Source of the DNA: Eubacterium sp. CAG:274
GTDB taxonomy: Bacteria; Bacillota; Clostridia; Lachnospirales; CAG-274
Reading direction: 5' to 3'
Assembly (NCBI GenBank): GCA_000432155.1
Contig: FR888501.1
Coordinates: forward strand, 1-19,796
Length of the DNA: 19,796 nucleotides
The translations under genes and the position numbers were made by a program. The notes below the pieces were generated by a model. That model saw only the letters and a program-made list of their open reading frames with translations. It was not told the origin of the DNA and ran no database searches. Positions 13,423 through 19,796 of this stretch are shown one piece after another (the stretch's first letter is position 1; every line of letters begins with the position of its first letter).

Positions 13423-14850
13423 CTATTTTGTTTCCGTTTTCTCTTTTGGCAATATAACATTCAATAAGATTGCAATTATTGCTGCTGGAACTATACCAGA
13501 GCCACCAAATATTGTTGATATAGCTTCTGGTAAATAGTCAAGTACAGCTGAAGATGTACCCAAACCATAGCCAAGACCTAAAGCAAGAGAGAAAATAGTA
13601 GTTGTTCTTGTAGTTATACCAGCTTTGTTTACTAATGTTATACCACTTACAACAATAGATGAGAACATCATAACTGCTGCACCACCTAAAACTGACTGAG
13701 GCATTACATTTACAATAGCTGCAAGTTTTGGACAAAAACCAGCAAGAATAAGGAAGATAGCACCCATAGTGAAAGCATATCTATTTACAACCTTAGTCAT
13801 TGTTACAAGACCTACATTCTGACTAAATGATGTATTAGGTAAAACACCAAATGCTGCTGCAAGAGCTGAACCAAAACCGTCACAGCTTACACCACCAGAA
13901 AGTTCCTTGTCAGTAGCTTCTCTATTTAAACCACCTTCAATACAACCTGAAATATCACCAATAGTTTCTACAGCTGTTACAATGAACATAATAACTGTAG
14001 GAATAATAGCCTTTGCTGAAAATACCATTTTAACAGGCATAATTTTTGGAATTTCTATCCATTTAGCTTGAGCTACAGAATCCCAATTTATAACCCAACT
14101 CTTTGTATATTCTACAACCTGTCCGTCAACTATTGTTGTGCCTGTTGTATGTAAAGTTAAGCTCATAATAACTGCTACTATGTAACCAGCTACTATAGCA
14201 ATAAGTATAGATGCAACAGATACCATACCCTTGCAAAAATGCTTTAATGCAACTATACAGACAATAACGAATATACCTAAGAACCAGTTTTCAACTGAGC
14301 CATAATCAGGGTTTGTTGAACCACCACCGAAATAGCTTATACCAACACTAATAAGTGAAAGACCAATAGTAATAACAACAGTACCTGTTACTATTGGAGG
14401 GAAAAATCTTCTAAGTGGCTTTAAAATAAAACCTAAAAAGCCCTCAAAGATACCACCAATTAATGATGCACCCATTATAGCACCATAGGCAAGTATACCA
14501 CCACCCATTAATTCTGATATACTCTTGAAAATTCCAATAAAGCCTGAACTTGTACCCATTACAATAGGTACTTTACCACCTACTGGTCCAATAGCATAGA
14601 GCTGAATAAGTGTAACAACACCTGCCATTATCATGGCATTTTGAAGTAATTGTACTCTCAACTCAGCAAAATCTGCCCCAACCATTCCGCATGCACCAAA
14701 TAAAATAATAAGCGGTGTAAGGTTACCAATGAACATCGCCATTACATGTTGCATACCTAACAATATTGCTTGTCCCTTTGGCAATTTGCCATAAAATTCG
14801 TATGGACTAGAATACTGTTGTTCCTGTTTTTTTATGTCTTTTTCTTCCAT
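13423..14850 (-). CDS. NCS2 purine permease (xanthine/urate type)
   Basis: 475 residues, 12-14 hydrophobic helices, nucleobase-cation symporter-2 family. Landmarks are GMQHVMAM in the first helix (Q34, H35), the substrate-binding glutamate in VETIGD (E295), and the family signature PNTSFSQNVGLVTMTK (338-353). It imports a purine with a proton or sodium ion. The Q-H pair and the xanthine-dehydrogenase maturation genes next door favour xanthine or urate over uracil, which is inference. The start is unusual: AGGAGG (14870-14865) lies 14 bases before this ATG, and a closer, out-of-frame ATG at 14860 opens a 17-codon ORF. It has its own promoter just after mocA and a terminator. Confidence 0.9.
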   Translation of the reverse strand: MEEKDIKKQEQQYSSPYEFYGKLPKGQAILLGMQHVMAMFIGNLTPLIILFGACGMVGADFAELRVQLLQNAMIMAGVVTLIQLYAIGPVGGKVPIVMGTSSGFIGIFKSISELMGGGILAYGAIMGASLIGGIFEGFLGFILKPLRRFFPPIVTGTVVITIGLSLISVGISYFGGGSTNPDYGSVENWFLGIFVIVCIVALKHFCKGMVSVASILIAIVAGYIVAVIMSLTLHTTGTTIVDGQVVEYTKSWVINWDSVAQAKWIEIPKIMPVKMVFSAKAIIPTVIMFIVTAVETIGDISGCIEGGLNREATDKELSGGVSCDGFGSALAAAFGVLPNTSFSQNVGLVTMTKVVNRYAFTMGAIFLILAGFCPKLAAIVNVMPQSVLGGAAVMMFSSIVVSGITLVNKAGITTRTTTIFSLALGLGYGLGTSSAVLDYLPEAISTIFGGSGIVPAAIIAILLNVILPKEKTETK

Positions 14851-14860
14851 TTTTAGACAT
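14807..14860 (-). other. Overlapping 17-codon upstream ORF at the permease start
   Basis: An ATG at 14860, 4 bases after AGGAGG, opens a 17-residue lysine- and arginine-rich frame (MSKNGRKRHKKTGTTVF) ending at 14807, inside the permease gene in another frame. If translated it would compete with or couple to the permease start. No homology supports a real peptide. Confidence 0.25.
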
Positions 14861-14888
14861 TTAACCTCCTTTTGTTACATATATAATA

Positions 14889-14917
14889 AAATTATCACAA
14901 ATGAAAAGCTCTGTCAA
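14889..14917 (-). promoter_or_regulatory. Promoter of the purine permease gene
   Basis: On the minus strand a perfect TTGACA (14917-14912) is followed after 17 bases by TAATTT (14894-14889), a poor -10 helped by an extended TGA. The word TATCACAA, which also overlaps the -10 of the modA promoter, is present here at 14893-14900. Confidence 0.5.
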
Positions 14918-14920
14918 TAA

Positions 14921-15484
14921 CTAAAGGGATATTAAATCATCTAAATTATCAATATCGAAAAATTCCTTTTTATCTGTGAAATAAACATAGTTTACATAAT
15001 CCGTATTATTTTTAATAATAGACTTTCCACCCTTATCTCCCTCAAGAGCCAAAAGCAAATCAAAATATTTTTTATTAAAAATACAAGGGGAATAACTATT
15101 GCCTTCACATACTGGAACTACTATTCTATCTTCTTGTACATTGTTCTTTAACTTTAATATACTATCACAACTAAGAAATGGCTGGTCGCATACAAAATAA
15201 GCTATGGCATCCATATCATAAAGAGCTTTTGTACCCAATTTAATAGATTGAGATTGCCCTAATTGACTGTTTTTATTTATGACAGTTTTAATGCCCTTTC
15301 TTAGACAATAATCTTCTATCTCGTCATATGCTGTTACTGCTACTATTTCATCAAAATCACAACGAATAACATTGTCAACAGTATATTGAAACATTGGCTT
15401 ATTATCTATTTTAATTAACAATTTATTTTTATTTTCCATTCGCCTGCTTAATCCTGAACACAGCAAAACAGCACCTATTTTCAT
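14921..15484 (-). CDS. mocA: MocA-like molybdenum cofactor nucleotidyltransferase
   Basis: 187 residues of the nucleotidyltransferase (MobA-like) fold. The N-terminal nucleotide loop is GAVLLCSGLSRRM (4-16), a variant of LAAGxSxRMG, followed by K21. QLGQSQSIKLG (74-84) and the metal-binding CDQPFLS (99-105) follow. It probably transfers CMP to molybdopterin to make the cytosine dinucleotide cofactor used by xanthine dehydrogenase-type enzymes. The ATG at 15484 overlaps the yqeC stop as ATGA and has GGAGG 9 bases upstream; the earlier ATG at 15502 lies before that site and is rejected. It is the last gene of the maturation operon. Confidence 0.85.
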   Translation of the reverse strand: MKIGAVLLCSGLSRRMENKNKLLIKIDNKPMFQYTVDNVIRCDFDEIVAVTAYDEIEDYCLRKGIKTVINKNSQLGQSQSIKLGTKALYDMDAIAYFVCDQPFLSCDSILKLKNNVQEDRIVVPVCEGNSYSPCIFNKKYFDLLLALEGDKGGKSIIKNNTDYVNYVYFTDKKEFFDIDNLDDLISL

Positions 15485-16143
15485 ATGTTTAGTCCTCCAC
15501 ATATTACAAGTTTTTTATTAACATATTCAGAGATTTTCAAAGCATTATTATAATCAATATCATTATCCACTTTATTAATTACAGCACAATCAATATTGGA
15601 ATATGCAAAATTCAAAATTTTTGCAATATCTATTATATCAACTTTTTCATAAATGTCTTTGTTTAGAAATTTAGCTGTTTCTTCTGCCCTATGGCAAATA
15701 TCAATTATTCTATTATTTAGAGCATCTATTCCACAAATGAGAACAGTTTTTTTATTACCTCTAGGGATTACAGGTTCATTAGTTGCTGGAATTTTAAGAG
15801 GCAATCTTCTTGAACCATCTGCCTCTACTAAAATAAAGTCAGCTATACTTTCAAGAACATAAGGCTCTATAGCCATTTCCAACTTATTATTTCCACAGTT
15901 ATTACCTACAGTAATTATATGTTCACTTTTTATAGCATTTTTGGCATCATCTACATTATTGTAATATAGTTTTGGTGCATATATATGGGTCGTAGTAGTA
16001 ACAATTACACTATTTTTTATTTCTTCTGAAATTTTCTTTATTATAGTGCTTTTACCTCCTCCTCCAACAAAGGAAGTTATACCCTTTTGTATTTCCAAAC
16101 ATTCTGTAAGGCTACTATAACTTACACCATTACAAATAATCAT
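15481..16143 (-). CDS. yqeC: Selenium-dependent hydroxylase maturation protein YqeC
   Basis: A 220-residue P-loop protein. The Walker A motif is GGGGKST (27-33), TTTTHIYAP (49-57) follows, and the family hallmark VEADGSRRLPLK (106-117) is intact, with INKVD near the C-terminus. Comparative genomics links YqeC to selenium-dependent molybdenum hydroxylases; its exact reaction is not established. It overlaps moaC (ATGA) and mocA (ATGA) by four bases each, so the three are almost certainly translated together. Its presence is the main sign that the target hydroxylase is a selenium-containing one. Confidence 0.88.
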   Translation of the reverse strand: MIICNGVSYSSLTECLEIQKGITSFVGGGGKSTIIKKISEEIKNSVIVTTTTHIYAPKLYYNNVDDAKNAIKSEHIITVGNNCGNNKLEMAIEPYVLESIADFILVEADGSRRLPLKIPATNEPVIPRGNKKTVLICGIDALNNRIIDICHRAEETAKFLNKDIYEKVDIIDIAKILNFAYSNIDCAVINKVDNDIDYNNALKISEYVNKKLVICGGLNI

Positions 16144-16604
16144 ACTTTGTACTCTCCACTTTTGCCACCATTTTTGTACAAAAGTCTAATATCTGTTATT
16201 TCCATACTTCTGTCAACAGCCTTTAACATATCATAAATAGTCAATAAGGCTACATTTACTCCCGTTAAAGCCTCCATTTCTACACCTGTCTTACCTTTTG
16301 TCTTTACTGTACACTTAGCTACAACATAATTTTTCTTAACTTCAAAATCTACACTACATTTTGTAAGCATAAGCAAGTGGCACATAGGTATTATTTCAAA
16401 AGTCTTTTTTGCTGCCATAATACCCGCAACTCTAGCTACATTTAGTACATCGCCTTTTTTAGATGTTCCATTAACAACAGCCTCCATTGCTGTGTTATTC
16501 ATTTTTATTTTACCCTCTGCAGTAGCAATTCTTTCTGTAATATCTTTATCAGATACATCAACCATTACTGCATTTCCTTTATTGTCAAAATGATTTAATC
16601 CCAT
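16140..16604 (-). CDS. moaC: Cyclic pyranopterin monophosphate synthase
   Basis: 154 residues. MoaC forms cyclic pyranopterin monophosphate from the MoaA product, the first pathway step of molybdenum cofactor synthesis. Conserved segments are MVDVSDKDIT (14-23), KKGDVLNVARVAGI (49-62, with the catalytic K50 region), PMCHLLMLTK (73-82), KTGVEMEALTGV (105-116), YDMLKAVDRSM (124-134, D125 and K128) and LLYKNGGKSGEY at the C-terminus. It is a complete domain. Only 6 bases separate it from the MoeA-like gene, and it overlaps yqeC. Its partner moaA is not in the window. Confidence 0.96.
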   Translation of the reverse strand: MGLNHFDNKGNAVMVDVSDKDITERIATAEGKIKMNNTAMEAVVNGTSKKGDVLNVARVAGIMAAKKTFEIIPMCHLLMLTKCSVDFEVKKNYVVAKCTVKTKGKTGVEMEALTGVNVALLTIYDMLKAVDRSMEITDIRLLYKNGGKSGEYKV

Positions 16605-16610
16605 TCTATT

Positions 16611-17627
16611 TTATACTCCATACGCACATTTCGGATACTTACAGACATCACAAGCTAAGCAGTAGCCACCGTAGCCCATTGATGCAAAATCTTCTTTTTT
16701 GAGCTTTTCGCCTAACAACAATCTTGGAACAACAAGGTCATATATTGAAGCATTTCTATACATAACACAACTAGGCAAGCCTACAACAGCAACATCGCCT
16801 ATGTATGAGAGCATAAACATTGCTCCAGGTAATACTGGTGTACCATATGTTATAAGTTCTCCACCTAATTCTTTAATTGCATCAGGTGTAGTATCGTCTG
16901 GGTCAACAGACATACCACCTGTAACGGCTACCAAATCTGCCCCTTTATCAATACATTTTTTTATTGCGTCTACAATATCTTTTGTTTCATCGCCACTAAA
17001 TATAACTTCTATAACCTCTGAATTACATTCTTCAGATTTTTTTCTTAATACAGGCTCAAAAGCATCTTTTTTCAATCCTTTTTTTATTTCATTACCTGTT
17101 ATTACAATACCCGTTTTTGTTTTTTCAAAAGGAACAACCTCTATAATAGGATAATTTTCAGCAGATATTTTTTTAAATTCTTCCATAGTTTTTTCATCTA
17201 TAACTAAAGGAATTACTCTCATGCCGGCTAATTTACTGCCTTTTTTTACAACTCTATTTCCATGAATTGTACTAAAGCAAATATTATCCAGCATATTTAA
17301 TTTAAAAAGAGCCTCTTTATTTATCCTAAGCATACCGTCAATGTCAGCAGTTAACTCTATTTTACCCTCTTTGATTTCAGAATGAGCAATACCTTTGCCT
17401 ACTGCTGAATTGAGCATTATTTCTGCTCCATCATTTTCGTGTATATAACCTTTTTCTGTATCCCATACATATATATGAAATTTTCCCATAGATTTTAAAT
17501 GTTCTATATCTTCGGCTTTTAAAATATGGCCTTTTCTAAAAGGCACAGTTTTCTTATTATCCTTTATTTCTGTCATATCGTGGCATAGAACCATACCAAC
17601 AGCATCATCTACATTAATTTTTTCCAT
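16611..17627 (-). CDS. MoeA-like molybdopterin-binding protein with Cys-rich C-terminus
   Basis: 338 residues. The N-terminal half (about 1-165) resembles a reduced MoeA N-terminal region (VDDAVGMVLCHDMTEI). The second half is a MoCF-type molybdopterin-binding domain with GIVITGNEIKKG (173-184) and VAVTGGMSVDPDDTTPDAI (233-251). The last 16 residues carry four cysteines (C323, C326, C329, C334), probably a metal or Fe-S site. Canonical MoeA has about 400 residues and lacks this tail, so this is the variant found with xanthine dehydrogenase-type maturation clusters. It is likely to insert molybdenum or handle the finished cofactor. Its start overlaps the yqeB end by 14 bases. Confidence 0.85.
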   Translation of the reverse strand: MEKINVDDAVGMVLCHDMTEIKDNKKTVPFRKGHILKAEDIEHLKSMGKFHIYVWDTEKGYIHENDGAEIMLNSAVGKGIAHSEIKEGKIELTADIDGMLRINKEALFKLNMLDNICFSTIHGNRVVKKGSKLAGMRVIPLVIDEKTMEEFKKISAENYPIIEVVPFEKTKTGIVITGNEIKKGLKKDAFEPVLRKKSEECNSEVIEVIFSGDETKDIVDAIKKCIDKGADLVAVTGGMSVDPDDTTPDAIKELGGELITYGTPVLPGAMFMLSYIGDVAVVGLPSCVMYRNASIYDLVVPRLLLGEKLKKEDFASMGYGGYCLACDVCKYPKCAYGV

Positions 17628-18408
17628 ATCGAACCACCAATTCTAAAACACTTCCTGCAATACATCTAGCTTTATCTGATATTGAAAAGCAGTTTTCCTG
17701 TTCGCTAATTCTAGGGTCAATGTCAGCAATTTTAAGACCTTTATTGCAATAGTAACCATTTCTTATTATTCCTCTTAACACACCGTCAAGAGTTGCATAT
17801 ACTGGAGTTTCTCCTACATATGCTATAATATCGCCTTTCTTTACAATATCACTAATATCATTAATGTTTTTAATAATCCCTGTAGCTGGAGAATGTATAA
17901 CTCTTTCTTTGCCGTAGCCTGCAATAATTCCTGGAACACCTGTATTTTCAATGGCATATCCTTGCTCTATAATAGAGCCAAGTTTATGACCTCTCTTTGT
18001 TTCTACAACATAGTCTACATCTTTTCCGGCACAAAATCCAGGACCTAAGGCAATGGTCAGGTTCGCCATATCTTTTGTTGTACCTAAATTTTTCTTTGCT
18101 AAAATACCATCTATTAAAATATCAGGTTTAATTTTATCAATCATCTTACATTTAGGGTCTACAATCAACGCAGCCTTATTTTCACTAAATACCTTTTCAG
18201 CTTGTTCAAGACTAGATATTTTTTTACAACCTACGCCATCAACAAAAACTTCTTTGTCAAAAACAGCTTCACAAAAAGCTACTTTTCTTCTTATAGCTGA
18301 CGGATTTTCTACCTCTGTAACAATAACTTTATACCCACATCTTACAAGACGGTGTATAGTACCTGTGGCAATATCGCCACCACCTCTTACGACAATTAAT
18401 TCGTTCAT
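17614..18408 (-). CDS. yqeB: YqeB / EF2563-family selenium-dependent hydroxylase maturation protein
   Basis: 264 residues. The N-terminal Rossmann-like loop VVRGGGDIATGTIHRLVRCG (6-25) and the mid-protein LGPGFCAGKDVDYVVETKRGH are family landmarks. The C-terminal part has a biotinyl/lipoyl-like stretch (HSPATGIIKNI, KKGDIIAYVGE). The family co-occurs with SelD and YqeC in genomes that have selenium-dependent molybdenum hydroxylases and lack selenocysteine; its reaction is unknown. It starts 2 bases after xdhC ends, the upstream member of the operon, and overlaps the MoeA-like gene. Confidence 0.9.
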   Translation of the reverse strand: MNELIVVRGGGDIATGTIHRLVRCGYKVIVTEVENPSAIRRKVAFCEAVFDKEVFVDGVGCKKISSLEQAEKVFSENKAALIVDPKCKMIDKIKPDILIDGILAKKNLGTTKDMANLTIALGPGFCAGKDVDYVVETKRGHKLGSIIEQGYAIENTGVPGIIAGYGKERVIHSPATGIIKNINDISDIVKKGDIIAYVGETPVYATLDGVLRGIIRNGYYCNKGLKIADIDPRISEQENCFSISDKARCIAGSVLELVVRYGKN

Positions 18409-18409
18409 A

Positions 18410-19336
18410 TTATTCTATACCTTCAATCATTACCTTTACACTACCACCACACGCCATACCAAGCTCCGATGCTTTATTATTTTCAAGGGAATATTCTTTA
18501 ACAAAAAAGCCACCATTTTTTGCAATTTCAATAGCTTTATTAATAGCTACATATTCTAAAGTGCCACCACCAATAGTTCCAAGAACTTTTCCATTGTCAA
18601 ATACTAGCATTTTGCTACCTTCACCTCTAGGAGCAGAACCAGCCTTTTCAATAACTGTTACCATAGCACAGTTGTGATTGATTTTATTTAATAAATCTCC
18701 GTCACCTCTGTCTTTGATACCCTTGTTTTGTACCTGTATTATTTCTGCCATAATACTTATAGCTATTTCAGCTGGTGTGATTGCCCCTATATCAAGACCT
18801 ATAGGCGTATGAGCAGTATTAATTTTTTCATCAGTAAAGCCATCATTTTTCAATTTATCTTTTACAAAAGCAACTTTCTTTCTACTGCCTATCATACCAA
18901 CATATTTATACTCTTTACCTAATATAGTTTTTAAAGCCTCGTAATCGTCTTTATGTCCTCTAGTCATAATAACATAATAAACATTTTTTCCAAAATCAGC
19001 TTTTAAACTTTCTCCTATATTCCCACATATTATCTGGGCATTAGGAAATCTTTCGCTGTTTGCAAATTCTGCTCTATCATCAATTATAATTAAATCAAAG
19101 CCAAGTATTTCTGCCACTCTTGCAAAATCCATAGAAACATGACCAGCACCTGCAACAACTATTTTAGTCTTATCCATTAATTTTTCTATAAAGCATTTTT
19201 TGCCTTTATAATCTGTTATTTGTGGAGAATTTATGTCTTCATTTAAAATAAATTTATTACCATTTTCAATATCTGTTGCTACTAACACTTCGCCATTTTT
19301 ATTAAATTCATCTCTTATATCAAAAAAAGTTGTCAT
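18410..19336 (-). CDS. xdhC: XdhC-family protein with swapped domain order
   Basis: 308 residues. The first part holds the XdhC Rossmann domain: IVVAGAGHVSMDFARVAEILGF (59-80), MTRGHKDDYEAL (124-135), GMIGSRKK (147-154) and the PIGLDIGAITPAEIAISIMAEII motif (178-200). The XdhC/CoxI domain comes second (about 222-305): AMVTVIEKAGSAPRGEGSKM, GTIGGGTLE and GMACGGSVKV. In E. coli-type XdhC the CoxI-like domain is first, so the order is reversed here. XdhC binds molybdenum cofactor, promotes its sulfuration and delivers it to xanthine dehydrogenase. The ATG overlaps the mogA stop as ATGA. Confidence 0.9.
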   Translation of the reverse strand: MTTFFDIRDEFNKNGEVLVATDIENGNKFILNEDINSPQITDYKGKKCFIEKLMDKTKIVVAGAGHVSMDFARVAEILGFDLIIIDDRAEFANSERFPNAQIICGNIGESLKADFGKNVYYVIMTRGHKDDYEALKTILGKEYKYVGMIGSRKKVAFVKDKLKNDGFTDEKINTAHTPIGLDIGAITPAEIAISIMAEIIQVQNKGIKDRGDGDLLNKINHNCAMVTVIEKAGSAPRGEGSKMLVFDNGKVLGTIGGGTLEYVAINKAIEIAKNGGFFVKEYSLENNKASELGMACGGSVKVMIEGIE

Positions 19337-19796
19337 TTTATATTACCACATTCCTTATCATTTCCAACTAAAACGCCTATTCCATGACCAATAATATCCA
19401 TAAACACATCCAGACTTTCTGTAACAGCCTTTAAACTACCCGGAAGATTAATGATTACACTATTTTTTCTTATTCCACTTACTCCTCTACTTAACATTGC
19501 TCTTTTTGTAATAGTAAGGGAATAACTTCTTATCGCTTCACTTATACCATATGCCATTCTATCACAAACTGCTATGGTTGCCTCTGGAGTAACATCTCTC
19601 TTAGAAAATCCTGTTCCCCCTGTAGTTATGATTAAATTGATATTTTTATCACTTAATTCAATTAATTTATTCTTTATAGTTTCTATATCATCAGGAAGTA
19701 TAGTATAATCTTCTACTTTATATTCGTATTGTTTTAATACTTCAATAATTTTTTTACCTGATAAATCTTCCCTTTCTCCAATGCTTCCTTTATCAC
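19333..19796 (-). CDS. mogA: MogA/MoaB molybdopterin adenylyltransferase (5' end outside window)
   Basis: 153 residues are visible; the frame stays open to the window edge and begins inside the family N-terminal motif (DKGSIGEREDLSG, normally preceded by SDKG). Only about 10 residues are missing. The molybdopterin-binding motif TTGGTGFSKRDVTPEAT lies in mid-protein, then AMLSRGVSGIRKNSVIINLPGSLKAV, which holds the typical GxxxxxxIxNLPGSxKAV. MogA adenylylates molybdopterin before metal insertion. An internal ATG at 19557 is not the start, because the open frame upstream encodes the conserved N-terminal half. It is the first visible gene of the maturation operon, which probably continues upstream. 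Confidence 0.9.
   Translation of the reverse strand, partial: DKGSIGEREDLSGKKIIEVLKQYEYKVEDYTILPDDIETIKNKLIELSDKNINLIITTGGTGFSKRDVTPEATIAVCDRMAYGISEAIRSYSLTITKRAMLSRGVSGIRKNSVIINLPGSLKAVTESLDVFMDIIGHGIGVLVGNDKECGNIK

Noticed and set aside
14851..14920. Purine (xanthine or guanine) riboswitch upstream of the permease
   Set aside because: Only about 70 bases separate mocA from the permease, occupied by a promoter; no three-way junction or conserved purine-riboswitch core is seen.
16699..17154. Plus-strand ORF of 151 residues opposite the MoeA-like gene
   Set aside because: The antisense frame of a clearly conserved gene; serine- and proline-rich shadow sequence with no ribosome binding site.
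18053..18559. Plus-strand ORF of 168 residues opposite yqeB and xdhC
   Set aside because: It spans two conserved minus-strand genes and has no ribosome binding site or recognisable domain.
1..19796. CRISPR arrays, insertion sequences, tRNA or rRNA genes
   Set aside because: No regularly spaced repeats, transposase frames with terminal repeats, or tRNA/rRNA landmarks were found on reading through.

Overview
The window comes from a low-GC, anaerobic, spore-forming Firmicute, most likely a Clostridia of the Lachnospiraceae type. The evidence is strong AGGAGG ribosome binding sites, SigA promoters with extended -10 elements, sporulation genes (spoVT, a PdaA-type deacetylase), a DUF6774-like micro-protein, and a molybdenum-hydroxylase maturation cluster typical of purine-degrading anaerobes. 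No tRNA, rRNA, CRISPR array, insertion sequence or prophage gene was seen. All assignments were made by reading the sequence and from memory of protein families.

Layout. 1-433: rpmB (ribosomal protein L28) with a near-ideal promoter and terminator. 456-3202 (minus): a small lipoprotein, pdaA and pgi, tightly spaced and apparently one transcript. 3314-5478 (minus): kdgK and kduI, for hexuronate or pectin-derived sugar catabolism, with two hairpins between them. 5562-6216 (minus): spoVT with a possible SigG promoter. 6314-7694 (plus): an orphan LytS-type sensor kinase. 7705-9960 (minus): a WYL-domain regulator preceded, on the same transcript, by a 398-residue protein that reads as a shrunken, catalytically dead relative of the PolC DNA polymerase core. 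10073-10788 (plus): a 50-residue DUF6774-like protein and a TspO/MBR membrane protein.

10791-19796 (minus) is one metabolic block. From upstream to downstream it reads: mogA/moaB (cut by the window end), a domain-swapped XdhC, yqeB, a MoeA-like protein with a Cys-rich tail, moaC, yqeC and mocA, most of them overlapping or nearly touching. Then come a purine (xanthine/urate) permease and the molybdate transporter modABC, each with its own promoter. Together these import molybdate and purines and build and install the cofactor of a molybdenum hydroxylase, probably the selenium-dependent xanthine dehydrogenase type. The hydroxylase subunits, moaA and selD are not in the window.

The most novel item is the PolC-like protein at 8764-9960. 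It keeps the order of the PolC core and its four-cysteine zinc knuckle but has lost the catalytic aspartates, and it is paired with a WYL regulator.
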